The notes: generated by a model not told the origin, from the letters alone. A DNA stretch of 64,000 nucleotides from Macrostomum hystrix (GCA_950097015.1 CATNEN010000005.1:2967501-3031500); one strand, 5' to 3'. Positions 34,701-45,870 are shown, numbered from the stretch's first letter. Translations and numbers: made by a program.

Positions 34701-35807
34701 GAAAATCAAGTTGAGGTTAATGTTAGTTAAGATCTACTTGTTTTTTAGTTGGCAAAGTCAGGAAAACGAAACTCAAAAGCTTAAATATTGGATAGGTAAA
34801 AATTAATAGTGAGAAGGATTGGAGGCACATTCATTTTCAACCTGGACTCCATTCAATCAACATGCTTCACATATCATCGTAGACCAATAGATTGCTTAAC
34901 AGCAGAAACTAAATAAGCAAATATCTATATTCATGTCTCCTGGAAGCTATAGAGAAAGTGATACAGATACTGACGCTTAAAAAGAAACTTTTTTACGCTA
35001 GTGAACGGCGTGAGTAACTAAGATATAATTATGTATTTAGAAGAACTCGTCATCTTATTAGGCGAATTAGTAGTTAGAAACTGACATTTACCAGAAAGAT
35101 TTCAAGACAGAAATTTTTATATTTTTAGGCACACAGAAAAACAAAAATGATACGAGAATAAGCAAGCAGATGTGACTTTAAAGCTTTAATGAATTTCTCT
35201 ATAAGCGATAAATTACCTTATTAATCAGTTGCAATTGATAATTGCAATCTCGCAAAGGATACTGTGAATTGTGAAATAAGCAGTTAAAAAGCAATATAAA
35301 ATTTGATAAAAGTTAAATAATAAAATTTGAAAATTTGAGCCTTGGTCAACAATAGCCGAGCAACAAAGCAAGCAGCTGGACTATTGGCTGCACGAACATG
35401 GAAGGTTTCCGGCTTTTCTAAGAAGCAATAATTATTCGTGTTTATAATTCGAGCATTTGAAATGAAACAAAAAACTAAAAACTAAAATCATAAATATTTA
35501 TTCTTTTTTGCTTCTTTTCATTAGTTGAGAAGCTTTTCGATTACTTTTAGATTAAAAAATAAAAAAATTGTAATTATAATAAATCATGGCGCGAATTAAA
35601 ATACAAAAATCTTTAATTCGTTAATTAACACGCACCTGGAAATAAAACGTCCATTAGTTGACAGTAAACAGCGCCGGAAGCTAGATCTTCAATCTTGGCC
35701 AGATTAATCTGCAGGCACTCGTTGATCCAATTAAGAATCTCGTGCCTACTCAAATTATCAGTCATCTGAGATGTCGAGTGCACGTTGATTGCCTGCTGGG
35801 CCAACAT
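31748..35807 (-). CDS. MAPRE1: Microtubule plus-end protein of the EB/RP family (MAPRE), four coding exons
   Basis: Exons 35636-35807, 34494-34600, 32164-32496 and 31748-32071 join in phase to 311 residues. The calponin-homology domain spans exons 1 to 3 ([41 protein letters not shown], then [20 protein letters not shown]). A Ser/Thr/Gln/Pro linker follows. The EB dimerisation coiled coil ([20 protein letters not shown]) ends in the EB-homology signature [20 protein letters not shown] proteins track growing microtubule ends and recruit SxIP and CAP-Gly partners. The C-terminus is DKDDF, where vertebrate EB1 has EEY, so the acidic-aromatic tail is kept with Phe. A good splice acceptor (AAACATTTTCAG) ends 25 bases before the ATG, so the mRNA probably starts further upstream. 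Family call is certain; the paralogue number (1, 2 or 3) is not. Confidence 0.95.
32640..33295. repeat. Minisatellite in MAPRE intron 2, 21-bp unit
   Basis: About 30 diverged copies of GAGAGGATTATGGGATTAGT plus G. Variants change ATTATGG to TTTTGG and GAGA to AAGA. Confidence 0.9.
33953..34380. repeat. Minisatellite in MAPRE intron 2, 18-bp unit
   Basis: About 23 copies of AACTACAAGGAATCGACG. A 60-bp block containing GAGCTACAAGGAACTTCC occurs twice near the right end. This intron therefore holds two unrelated arrays. Confidence 0.92.
34601..35635. other. MAPRE intron 1
   Basis: AT-rich and without a tandem array or recognised element, which makes it an exception among the longer introns here. 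Confidence 0.5.
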
Positions 35808-35892
35808 TTCGAAGCCTTGTCTCCTATCTTCGCTGAAAATGTTTAATTTAATTTATAAATTTTAAGTCTGAATTTACAAATTGCGCGTCGAT

Positions 35893-35970
35893 TCCAAAGG
35901 CTGTCGATTTCAGCTGTTCAGTCCGTGGACTCTGGAGTCACGGCCACTCCCACCCAAATTTCGAAGCTCT
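35893..35970 (-). mobile_element. Decayed SINE fragment
   Basis: CAGCTGTTCAGTCCGTGGAC and the following ACTCCCACCC align with the minus strand of the body of the SINE at 51243-51612. The tRNA-like head and tail are missing. Confidence 0.5.
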
Positions 35971-36025
35971 AAAATTCTAGGCTACACGATGCAAATGCTT
36001 CGAGCTTTCGGGGCCTTGAGGGCTT

Positions 36026-36728
36026 GTGGGTCGTGCAATTTACGACGAGGCCGAGGGCCAAAGCCGTTGGCACAGGGAGTGTGTACAGTGACGAAAGCTG
36101 AGACACTGAAGAGATAATGCAGTGGAGAGATGAGGCAGTGGAGAGATGTTACAGGTGAGAGATGAGACGGGTGAGAGATGATCATGCAGTGGAGAGATGA
36201 GGCAGTGGAGAGATGAGACAGGGGAGAGATGAGACAGGGGAGAGATGAGACAGGGGAGAGATGAGACACGGGAGAGATGAGACAGGGGAGAGATGAGACA
36301 GGGGAGAGATGAGACAGGGGAGAGATGAGACAGGGGAGAGATGAGACAGGGGAGAGATGAGACAGGGGAGAGATGAGACAGGGGAGAGATGAGACACGGG
36401 AGAGATGAGACAGGGGAGAGATGAGACAGGGGAGAGATGAGGCAAGGGAGAAATGAGACAGGGGAGAGATGAGACAGGGGAGAGATGAGACAGGGGAGAG
36501 ATGAGACAGGGGAGAGATGAGACAGGGGAGAGATGAGACAGGGGAGAGATGAGACAGGGGAGAAATGAGACAGGGGAGAAATGAGACAGGGGAGAAATGA
36601 GACAGGGGAGAGATGAGACAGGGGAGAAATGAGATAGGGTGAATTAGATGTTGTAAGGGGCTAGGAACTGGATTTGGGAGCATAGATGGAAGCATCCAGC
36701 TCAAAGGCAGAGTTTACCGACCCAGGCT
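36026..36728. mobile_element. Probable decayed third copy of the hAT-like element
   Basis: The right end (36668-36723: GGATTTGGGAGC ... GAGTTTACCGACCCA) aligns with the right end of the element at 55332-55907. The interior is the same 16-bp tandem unit. The left end is weak (GTGGGTCGTGCAA at 36027) and no target duplication was found. Confidence 0.55.
36112..36645. repeat. 16-bp minisatellite (GAGATGAGACAGGGGA)
   Basis: About 33 highly uniform copies, with GAGACACGGG and AAATGAGACA variants. The reverse complement is the TCTCCCCTGTCTCATC form of the unit found in the hAT-like element at 12 kb. Confidence 0.95.
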
Positions 36729-37294
36729 TAAAATTAGTTTTAACTAGAAACTGCTGTAAAACGAAACGATGCTATATGTGCTATATGGCATGGTAAAACC
36801 CCTTACCAAGGCAGAAAATGTTTTCGACAATGTAACAGACGGAAAACTGCAGACATTTAGCTTGACAAGCCACACTTCATCGAGTTTCTATTTATTGTGG
36901 GAAAATCGCGTGCAGCTCGTATTCTCCGTGCAAGTCTAGCGTTATTCATACCTATGCAGGCCAAACTATCATGGGCTGTAGGTTCGAACAAAAATGAGTC
37001 ACAAAAACGTTTGCTTGCTTACAATCACTTTTAGGTACACAATATATAGGGTAGAGTTAGAACTGATATGCAGCAAAAAGAACAAGGTTTGTTTAACTTT
37101 GACTGCAAACACTTTACCTAGTATTAAAATGTCAATCAGCATCGTAAAGGTCTTAATTCAGCAATTCTTGTGGAACACCCTGGCGACAATGACAACTAAC
37201 ACCGCTCTGCGTATAATCCTCTATCGGGAATGAACAATATAAGCAATTCAATATAGTCAACAATAATTAGAGTCTCGCTTAAGTTCACAACTTT

Positions 37295-37480
37295 TTTCCA
37301 GTGGATTCAAGAATCGAACCCCCGACCTTCAGGTCGTGAGTCCGACTCCTTAAACACTCGGGCTAAAATCCCTTAGGTGAATTGAAGCACTGGGTAACGA
37401 GGTGTTTTGTTCAAAAGGACAAAAATTACTTCCGATAATCTGAGATTTGAGCCCTGATCTCTTGAAGTCAAATTTTTTTT
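37295..37480 (-). mobile_element. Two decayed tRNA-derived SINE copies
   Basis: On the minus strand, GGACTCACGACCTGAAGGTC and GGGGTTCGATTC (37300-37350) match the tRNA-like head of the SINE at 51.3 kb, with the B box intact. Just upstream, 37376-37480 matches a second, older head plus body (AGGGCTCAAATCTCAG, then TTTTTGTCCTTTTGAACAAA and GTGCTTCAATTCACC). The younger head thus abuts the body of the older copy. Confidence 0.7.
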
Positions 37481-38361
37481 GGCAAAAGCAGAGAGCAGCA
37501 AAAGCAGAACAAGAATCTGACCTGGCGCACTGCAGCATAGCACAGCCCTGGGTGGGACCCTTCTTGTACACCAGCTGTGTACTGCCGCCATCGTCATCAA
37601 ACAGAAGCCAAAGTGTGGACATTCCAATCGGGGCCGGATATTTACTTGAAGGAGAAGCAATCTACGACCACTAATGAACCGCCTCGAGACTAAAGAAAAG
37701 ACTATTTGTGAACTCAGCGGTTCAAGAGCTTTCGTAGCTGCATGCTGAGCAGATCTTATTTCCTCCTCTGCTTGTCTATCCCACCCCCCATTTCTCTTTG
37801 TGGGGGGTTCATTCCCTTTATTAGTTCTAAGCACATAGCAGAATTGTATCGATTCTAATTCTACTTCCAGAAGACAAGAAAACAAGAAGACAAGGCAGAG
37901 CACAATAGCATCTGCTCAGCACTACTCAAACTGTTCTGGTGGATAGGGGCTAGAGACAGAGATCAAAAGCATTCAAGGACTGGTCACGTGACTTTAAACT
38001 TATCCCGAATTCTAAAGAAAACGCAATGACTCATTTATGGCTGTCTCCGAAAAAGATGACTACTAGTTAGATTTTTACTAGAATTTTAGACTCAAATCAA
38101 AGTTAGACTCTAAACTTATCTAATCATGACACTTAAGATTGGCATTGTAAACTAGAAAAAATGCTTACGCTAGTTTTTTTAAAGAATATCTAAGCACAAC
38201 AACTAGAAGCTTTCCAAGCAAAGAAATTCGATAAGCCAACAAGCCAATAAAGTGGATACTTAAAGTACATTCGTTTCTTTTAAACAGAAAGCAAGCCAAG
38301 TATAGAAACTAGGGGTACTGTCGGCATGCGACCGTAACAGTATAATTCTTTTTTTTAATCT
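37481..38361. other. Unique stretch with a moderately GC-rich block
   Basis: Positions 37500-37720 are more GC-rich than their surroundings and keep an open minus-strand frame of 176 codons into the SINE remnants. I recognise no protein. It is more likely old repeat sequence than an exon. Confidence 0.4.
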
Positions 38362-38640
38362 CTGAGACAAGGGAGAGATGAGACAAGTGAGAGATGAGAC
38401 ATGGGAGATAGGAGACACAAGAGATGAATCAGGGGAGAGATGAGACACGAGAGATGAGACAGGGGAGAGATGAGACATGGAAGATAGGAGACATCGGAGA
38501 GATGAGACATGGGAGAGATGAGACACGAGAGATGAATCAGGGGAGAGATGAGACAGGGGAGAGATGAGATATAGAAGAGATTAGACATGGGATTGATTAG
38601 ATGCAAGAGTGATGAGACATGGGACATGGGGCATGTCTCA
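38362..38640. repeat. Diverged 16-bp minisatellite (GAGATGAGACAGGGGA family)
   Basis: About 17 mixed units (GAGATGAGACATGGGA, GATAGGAGACA, GAGATGAATCAGGGGA). Same unit family as the arrays at 12, 36 and 55 kb, but more decayed and without clear element ends. Confidence 0.85.
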
Positions 38641-39519
38641 TCTAGAAAACCTCATCTATTTGTAGTTAAAATACAGATGTATTAGAGATAAAATAGAGAT
38701 AAGGAAGAAGAGAGTTTAGACACAAGAGCTGTCTTGCTCAGTCATGACAATGCTACTCGCCTACTGTGGCAGAGAAGTCAATAACCAAAAATCAGCTAGG
38801 CGGGGACGCCATAATAATATTTACTGAAAATGCTATTGAGTGCAAAAGTAAAACTTATTGAAAAAATGTGGACCAAAAAAACAAAGCTACTTAAAAAGGC
38901 AAACAGCTAAAAGACAAAATGTTACAAAAGTAAAAATTAATAATTGGTATATATAACTTTCAATTACAGTTATTTAAAGTCTACTTCAGCAACAATATTA
39001 GCTTGCTAATTCATTACAATTTTACAATAGTATTCAGTAGGGACTTCTTGATGCAGAAACAAAAAATATCTATGGTTTTTCAAACAAAACAACCTAAAAC
39101 TTTAGATACTGCCTCCATATGAGTTAGATAAAAAGGTAAATTACAATTGTAAACTACTGTCAGCTTGTGAAATATAACTCTATCCTAAGAGAAACTGGAT
39201 TTCTTTTTAAACATAAAATACTAAAAACAAACAATTGTAGAAAAAATGTAGGAACCTAATAATATTAGGAGCTTGAGTGTAAAATTATTGTCTAAAAAAT
39301 TAAAGTGCAAGATGTACATTTTAAGCCTATAAATAATTTATATCAATAAGCTAGCTACTGTAGGTTTAGATCTGAAAGCCATAAAAATACAAAGTATTAC
39401 TTTTTTGGATAAAGAAACTTGATCTAGTGGCACTAGGTTTTAACTTGCTTAAAACTGCAGTATTATATTTTGATTTAGCACAGTAAAAAATTATGACAAC
39501 ATCACTTTTGTAAAATTGT
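38641..39519. other. AT-rich intergenic DNA
   Basis: No gene, RNA or repeat recognised. Confidence 0.5.
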
Positions 39520-39532
39520 AACTACTTTATTT

Positions 39533-40122
39533 AGGGGGCAAGTGGGTTAGCAGCTAGTAGTGCTGCCTTGCACTCAAATGGATGCTAGTTTGATTATCCC
39601 TTCAAGTCACAATTAATTTCGGGACTTGTTGGAGGGTTTGGACAGTAGGCCTAGCAACTGGCAGAGGTGCACCATATTTCGTGCAATCAAAGCTTGAAAT
39701 AATAGATTCGCTCCTACCTTTCTGTGTGCCTGTTCTGCATTGTGTAAGTTGGGTGCATTGGTGCTGGGGCATGAGGTCTTGTGGGGTGGTGGCTGGGGGG
39801 CAGGTGTACATTGCCTTGCTGTCTAGATTTCTGTCAGCACAATTGGATAAGTGTACACTCATCACCTGGCCCCTCCCCTGAGGACTTATTTCATACCACG
39901 GGCCACGGCTTGGTCTGCTCTGTGCATTTGGGGCTGGGGTGGGGGCACAGCTGCCTTTTCTGGGTGCCTCCTGCCCTCCCTGGCTGGTCTGTGCTGCTGT
40001 GTGTGGTGCCTGCTCAGGGGAGGCAGCACGATGGGCGCTAAGCACCTAGTTTGCCAGTCTGGGGGCATGCCCCTCCATCGCTTGTGCAACAAGTGCCCTG
40101 GCCCCCCTGCAAATAGATAGAG
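39533..40122 (+). mobile_element. SINE-like retroposon, 590 bp, with 13-bp target duplication
   Basis: Flanked by perfect 13-bp direct repeats AACTACTTTATTT at 39520-39532 and 40123-40135. The left end is tRNA-like: GGGGGCAAGTGGGTTAGC resembles a box A region and GCTAGTTTGATTATCC a box B. A GC- and G-rich body follows, with runs such as GGGGCTGGGGTGGGGGC that could form a G-quadruplex, and a short AAATAGATAGAG tail. Open frames inside have no recognisable product. It is not the same family as the SINE at 51.3 kb. Confidence 0.85.
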
Positions 40123-40135
40123 AACTACTTTATTT

Positions 40136-41571
40136 GTATAACTTGGTATTAACTTCTTGTACAAAATAGGGGTTTTTGTTAAAAAGCACATATTAAATAT
40201 AATAATTATTATTATTGAGAACTCAAATAAATAAATTATGTACTAATATTGTACCCTAGACTGGAAATAGCATATAAATAGAGCTTGGTATATTTACATT
40301 ACATTTAATTTAAATTTTTGCAACAAATATACAAAAAGTAAAACAAGTCTAAAGAAGAACGTTTCTTTAAAAAATAATTATGCCAAGTAAATTGTGTCTG
40401 GCACCTACTAAAGAAGTGCTAAAAATTGTAATCTGGACTTTGTCTTTCAAATACCTACGATTTATCTTAAGCCACTTTGAGGCCTAAGGACATTACCATA
40501 AACAGTTACAAATATGTACAGTACAGTTTCTGCTACTTTTTAACTATCTGGAACTTTTAGTAGAAACTAAGAATAGTAGTTTTATAAAGGATAGTTAAAA
40601 TCTAAAGCAGTTTGACAACAATTTTTTATGAGAAATTAAATATTATTGAAGATGAATTCGCTAACTAACTAACTTAACACGAGTACATTCTCGAAATTCT
40701 TATTATTCATTTTCTTAGAAAATTGCAAACTGTTATTTCGCGTCGATCGGCAGTAAAGCAAACGTAATTAGTGAGACAACTTAAGATACCTGCTGGATTT
40801 TCTTTAAGTTATGCTCTTATTGCAAAATATTATAGTGCGTTTCTTTAGTTACAGCAAACTTTAAAAAAACTCAAGTTTACAGATACCGATGTTAAACGCT
40901 GTACATTTAACGTAATTATTGGGTCCCCTGCAAAATACATATACGTTATCCTTCACATTCATTAGCAGTAATTTCTATCTATGAACATTGCCTCCAAATC
41001 AAGAATTTATTACCGCGCGATGTTTTAGTACCACCAGTGCCACTTAGTACTAAGCGCTAACAAAAAATTAGTAATTAACATAAAAGACTCATTTTTTCAC
41101 ATTTAATTACAAGTATTGAAATTTCGCCGCACATGTTAGTGATGAAAAATAGCATTCCAAGTAATGTATATTTGCACTAGTTTTTTACAAAGAAAATGTA
41201 TATTTTTCATGCTCTCGAAAATCTTAGCAACTATCATACATGCCAGTCACTGCGTTTTGTTGTTACATTAAAACTGAATGGAAGAAAGCGATAGAAAATT
41301 GTGGAACAATAGGATAGAGCATTTTAGAATAAGTATTAATATTACGCACGTGGCAACAATAATTGTTCCGAGAAAAACTATTACGAAAGAGTCTGCACAA
41401 GAAACACGAGATGCACATACATAGTAATTTACAATGGAGTCCAAATCAAATCTGTTAATAAATATTTGACGAGTAAGAAATCTCAGATTGGTAAATGAGT
41501 CATCGGAATAACCTTAGTACGCATTAGTTGACAGAAAACGTGATAAAAACGATGCGAAGAATAACAAAAAA
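40136..41571. other. AT-rich DNA 3' of LAMTOR4
   Basis: Nothing recognised except scattered polyadenylation-like AATAAA matches on both strands. It should hold the LAMTOR4 3'UTR. Confidence 0.5.
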
Positions 41572-41856
41572 TCAGCCGCTAACGTTGCTCTTTTTCACAA
41601 CGTAGATCTTGTCCTGCTGAGAGGTGATGACGTAATGAAAGCCGTCGTCGCAGTGCACAGTTACAGATTGAAAACAGCCGGCGCTGCCGCACTGCTGTAG
41701 CAGGTATTCGGCCCGGTATAACAGGCTGAGCACCAATTTAGCCAGATCCTCTCGATTGTTTAACTGGCCCTGACTCTGCAGCACGTTTCCGTCTGGGCCG
41801 CAGATAAGGGCGCCGACACAGTTCGGCACGCGATCGAATATCGATTGGCTGGCCAT
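41572..41856 (-). CDS. LAMTOR4: LAMTOR4 (Ragulator subunit)
   Basis: Single coding exon of 94 residues; family members have about 99. The roadblock-like fold is recognisable: IFDRVPNCVGALICGPDGNV (6-25), a central helix DLAKLVLSLLYRAEYLL (37-53), a strand SVTVHCDDGFHYVIT (64-78), and the C-terminal DKIYVVKK (82-89), which corresponds to the family's V-F-V-V-K-R ending. LAMTOR4 is one of five Ragulator subunits that anchor Rag GTPases and mTORC1 on the lysosome. A strong splice acceptor (TGTTCTATTTGCAG) ends 24 bases before the ATG, so a non-coding exon or a trans-spliced leader is likely. The region upstream contains repeated CCAAT boxes. Another small roadblock protein is possible, but length and ending fit LAMTOR4 best. 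Confidence 0.8.
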   Translation of the reverse strand: MASQSIFDRVPNCVGALICGPDGNVLQSQGQLNNREDLAKLVLSLLYRAEYLLQQCGSAGCFQSVTVHCDDGFHYVITSQQDKIYVVKKSNVSG

Positions 41857-41942
41857 ACCTGATTGTCTAAGGACTGTAGGCTGCAAATAGAACAATAATT
41901 CTCGATGAAAAAATAATATTAAAAATAAATACACAGGGGTAG

Positions 41943-42215
41943 TGACCAATCAGAAGAAGGGAAAGCGGTTGTGGGCACTTAAGAGTAAAATATGAGTAGC
42001 TGATTAGAAGATGGCGTGAGGTAGTAGGCAGTCAATAATTGATAAGGGTTAGTGAGTCGTGACCAATCAGAAGTGGGGAAGGGGTTGTGGGCATTCTAAA
42101 GTAAAAAAGGAGTAACCAATTAGAAGACGGCGTGGGGTAGTAGCCTAAGAATGTATTGTAAGGGGAAGTGGCCTAGCAAAATACGAACTGAGGCAGTAGC
42201 CAATCAGAAGAGGGG
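41943..42215. promoter_or_regulatory. CCAAT-box tandem repeat upstream of LAMTOR4
   Basis: A 117-bp tandem duplication plus a partial copy carries ACCAATCAGAAG at about 41945 and 42062, ACCAATTAGAAG at 42116, GCCAATCAGAAG at 42200 and a decayed GCTGATTAGAAG at 41999. CCAATCAG is the consensus of NF-Y, which acts in either orientation. The block starts about 60 bases upstream of the LAMTOR4 coding exon's splice acceptor, between LAMTOR4 and the end of SLC7A6OS. Confidence 0.55.
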
Positions 42216-42313
42216 ATAGGACAGAAGAGAATAGAAGTATTTTGAAATGACTATTTAAAGACAAAGAATATGTACTAAAAAAATAACTACATGACTGGGT
42301 TTTATGTCAAATT

Positions 42314-42329
42314 TTTATTTTATTTTATT
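42314..42329 (-). terminator. Overlapping AATAAA hexamers 3' of SLC7A6OS
   Basis: Three overlapping AATAAA motifs on the minus strand about 215 bases after the SLC7A6OS stop codon. Plausible poly(A) signal, not tested. Confidence 0.4.
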
Positions 42330-42529
42330 TAAATGATATTTTAAAAGTGCACTATAATACAAGTATTGTATTAATACATTCAGGAAGATTGTAAATCAAC
42401 AAACAAGCTTTGTTATTACGAGTTGTATAGGGGTGAAATAAAAAATGCATTTTAAAATCCAAATAAAATAAAATTAAGACATAATACGAGTATTATATCA
42501 GGATTAACATCATGGTCTCTTTGCTGCTA

Positions 42530-45500
42530 CTACTCTTTCATCTCATCCGCGGATGCCGCAGACTGCAACAATTGCTGCTTAAACCGGCGCCATTCTCGCA
42601 GATCATCAACATCGTCCTCGTCCTCAGCAGCTTCATCGTCGGCATTGTCATCGCTATCATCGACAGTTTCTAAGTCAGATTTGGCAGCGAATCGAACTGC
42701 GCCCAAGCGACTGGCAAGCGTACCGACATGATCGTCATAGGGATCGACATCATCGACATCGTCGTCGTCGTTGTTATTTGACGACTTGGCGTCATCGCTG
42801 TCATCCTCGCTAGGCGTGTCTGGATAATCGTTGCGCCAGTTGGATTCGCTGTTTGAGTCAGATGACGAGTCGGCGTGTCGCCTGATAGCGAATCTGCCAC
42901 CGCCGGCCGCTTCAACAAAGTCAGAATCGTCGCCATAGACGTAGGACTCTTCGTAGGCTTGCAGTAGGAATTGCAGATCCTGCTGCTGCTGATGACCTAC
43001 ATCACCTTGGTCAATATTGTTGTCACCTGCGGTGATGATTCAATGAAGGATAAAATACACATTCTGAGGGATCTAAGACTGTAGCCTGTAGGAGCTCAAC
43101 ATGGCGAACTGATAGGATTAGCAGCTCAAGGGGATCAGAGAGGATTATGAACTACCCTGGGGATCAGAGGATCATGATCTTAACCTGAGGATCAGAGATT
43201 ATGATTTTACCTGGGGATCAGAGAGGATTATGATCTTAACCTGGGGATCAGAGAGGATTATGAGCTTAACTTGAGGATCAGAGAGGATTATGAGCTTGAC
43301 CTGAGGATCAGAGAGAATTACGATCTTTACCTGGGGATCAGAGAGGATTATGATTTTTAACCTGGGGATCAGAGAGGATTATGAGCTTAACTTGAGGATC
43401 AGAGAGGATTATGAGCTTAACCTGAGGATCAGAGAGAATTACGATCTTTACCTGGGGATCAGAGAGGATTATGATTTTTAACCTGGGGATCAGAGAGGAT
43501 TATGATTTTTAACCTGGGGATCAGAGAGGATTATGAGCTTAACCTGGGGATCAGAGAGGATAATGAGCTCAACACGGGGATCTGATACGATTAGCAGCTA
43601 GAGAAGGGGATTAGCAGCTCAACCTGGGGTGGATTAGGAGCTGGCTTAACCGAACAGTCACACAACCCGTGAAACTGACCAATGCAGTTGTCGCTGTATC
43701 CGTAGTACACATCGTAATAAACATCGCCATCGCCATCGTCGGCATCAGCATTGGTCGTCATAGCAACGCCATTACAGGCGATTTTCTGTGCATCTTTTTC
43801 GTCAATTTTGTCAAACTCTCGTCGCTTAGCGCCGGCAAGTTCAAAGTCAACGATACGAAATTGACGATTGCTTGCGCTACTAGAAGCTGTAGCACGTGGG
43901 CTTGCACTTTCAACAGGCTCCACTGGCTTGGGTGACGCGAATACTACCTGCAATTTTTATGTCAGATAATATTGTACGTTTCTTTATACTTTATAATGAT
44001 GATCATACATAGACACGATGTAGATTGTTCAATAAAATATATAATTAACATGATACAATCCCCTGATTGTTCAGCTGATTGACAGGCCAATATCCCCTCA
44101 TTGTTCAGCTGATTGACAGGCCATTATCCCCTGATTTTTCAACTGATTGACAGGCCACTATCCCCTGATTGTTCAGTTGATTGACACGCCACTATCCCCT
44201 GATTGTTCAGCTGATTGACAGGCTACTATCCCCTGATTGTTCAGCTGATTGACAGGCCACTATCCCCTGATTGTTCAGCTGATTGACAGGCCACTATCCC
44301 CTGATTGTTCAGCTGATTGACAGGCCACTATCCCCTGATTGTTCAGCTGATTGACAGACCAATATCCCCTGATTGTTCAGCTGATTGACAGGCCACTATC
44401 CCCTGATTGTTCAGCTGATTGACAGGCCACTATCCCCTGATTGTTCAGCTGATTGACAGGCCACTATCCCCTGATTGTTCAGCTGATTGACAGGCCAGTA
44501 TCACCTGATTGTTCAGCTGATTGACAGGCCATTATCCCCTGATTGTTCAGCTGATTGACAGGCCATTATCCCCTGATTGTTCAACTGATTGACAGGCCAC
44601 TATCCCCTGATTGTTCAGCTGATTGACAGGCCACTATCCCCTGATTGTTCAGCTGATTGACAGGCCACTATCCCCTGATTGTTCAGCTGATTGACAGGCC
44701 ACTATCCCCTGATTGTTCAGCTGATTGACAGGCCAGTATCACCTGATTGTTCAGCTGATTGACAGGCCATTATCCCCTGATTGTTCAGCTGATTGACAGG
44801 CCATTATCCCCTGATTGTTCAACTGATTGACAGGCCACTATCCCCTGATTGTTCAGCTGATTGACAGGCCACTATCCCCTGATTGTTCAGCTGATTGACA
44901 GGCCATTATCCCCTGATTTTTCAACTGATTGACAGGCCACTATCCCCTGATTGTTCAGCTGATTGACAGGCCACTATCCCCTGATTGTTCAGCTGATTGA
45001 CAGGCCATTATCCCCTGATTTTTCAACTGATTGACAGGCCACTATCCCCTGATTGTTCAGCTGATTGACAGGCCACTATCCCCTGATTGTTCAGTTGATT
45101 GACAGGCCACTATCCCCTGATTGTTCAGCTGATTGACAGGCTACTATCCCCTGATTGTTCAGCTGATTGACAGGCCACTATCCCCTGATTGTTCAGTTGA
45201 TTGACAGGCCACTATCCCCTGATGGTTCAACTGATTGACAGGCCACTAACCCCCGGTTTCTTCAGCTGATTGATAGGCCACTATCCCCTGATTGTTCAGC
45301 TGATTGACAGGCCACTATCCCCTGATTGTTCAGCTGATTGACAGGCCACTATCCCCTGATTGTTCAGCTGATTGACAGGCCACTATCCCCTGATTGTTCA
45401 GCTGATTGACAGGCCACTATCCCCTGATTGTTCAGTTGATTGATAGGCCATTTTACACAGATGCTACAGACTGACTGACAGGTAACAATCGCTCACCTGT

Positions 45501-45853
45501 GTTGCCTGCGCACACTTCTGACGCTTGTACACCAATCGGCCTTCGCCTTCAGACGGCCGCTCGCCCATTCTCAACCGCAGCCTCTCAGCTTCTGTGTCAA
45601 TCTTTCGCTTACCAATGGCTCTTTTCACGGCGGCTTCAGCAGCTGCCACATCCGCAGTGGTAACTCGGCCAGCATAGACAAACAGACTGTCTAAACTAAT
45701 TCTGGGCCTCTTAGCATCTGGCTGAGGATTTTGCTGCTGAAGCAGAAGACGAAATGCTCCCGGCACTTGCTCAGATGTTGCCTCTGTGGTGGCAGCTGGC
45801 GCTAATGACAGCTTACGTTTCTTCTTTAAACGAATCACAACTGGAGTTGACAT
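42530..45853 (-). CDS. SLC7A6OS: SLC7A6OS / Iwr1, RNA polymerase II nuclear import factor, three exons
   Basis: Exon 1 is 45497-45853, exon 2 ends at 43947 on its 5' side, and exon 3 is 42530-43026. Exon 2 can end at 43680 or 43662: both donors keep the phase, giving 373 or 379 residues. The human protein has about 309. Family marks are a basic N-terminus VVIRLKKKRKLS, the stretch DAKRPRISLDSLFVYAGRV, RQFRIVDFELAG, DVYYDVYYG before an acidic region, and ESNWRNDYPD in exon 3, followed by long Asp/Glu/Ser runs. Iwr1 binds assembled RNA polymerase II and supplies its nuclear localisation signal. An acceptor (CCATTTTCAG) ends 17 bases before the ATG. Both coding introns are mostly minisatellite. 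The gene is in the same orientation as LAMTOR4 and upstream of it. Confidence 0.87.
43075..43575. repeat. Minisatellite in SLC7A6OS intron 2, 30-bp unit
   Basis: About 16 copies of a unit containing CCTGGGGATCAGAGAGGATT followed by ATGATCTTAA. Alternating GAGCTTAACTTGA and GATTTTTAA variants form a duplicated block (43255-43350 and 43375-43470). Confidence 0.93.
44055..45455. repeat. Minisatellite in SLC7A6OS intron 1, 34-bp unit, about 41 copies
   Basis: Unit containing CCCCTGATTGTTCAGCTGATT and GACAGGCCACTAT, very uniform. A run of about six units with CAGTATCACC and CATTATCCCC variants occurs twice in a row (44480-44600 and 44720-44840). It fills nearly the whole intron. Confidence 0.95.
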
Positions 45854-45870
45854 TGTTTTTAGGTTGCAGT

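Noticed and set aside
37350..37903. Minus-strand open frame of 176 codons containing RDQGSNLRLSEV
   Set aside because: This end is translated tRNA-SINE sequence (box B region); the rest has no family resemblance.
39602..40191. Several open frames of 66-147 codons on both strands
   Set aside because: All lie inside the SINE-like retroposon with its 13-bp target duplication; the high GC content makes stops rare.
43075..45455. Regular 30- and 34-bp repeats that might suggest a CRISPR array
   Set aside because: The units follow one another without unique spacers, lie in introns of an animal gene and have no cas genes nearby.
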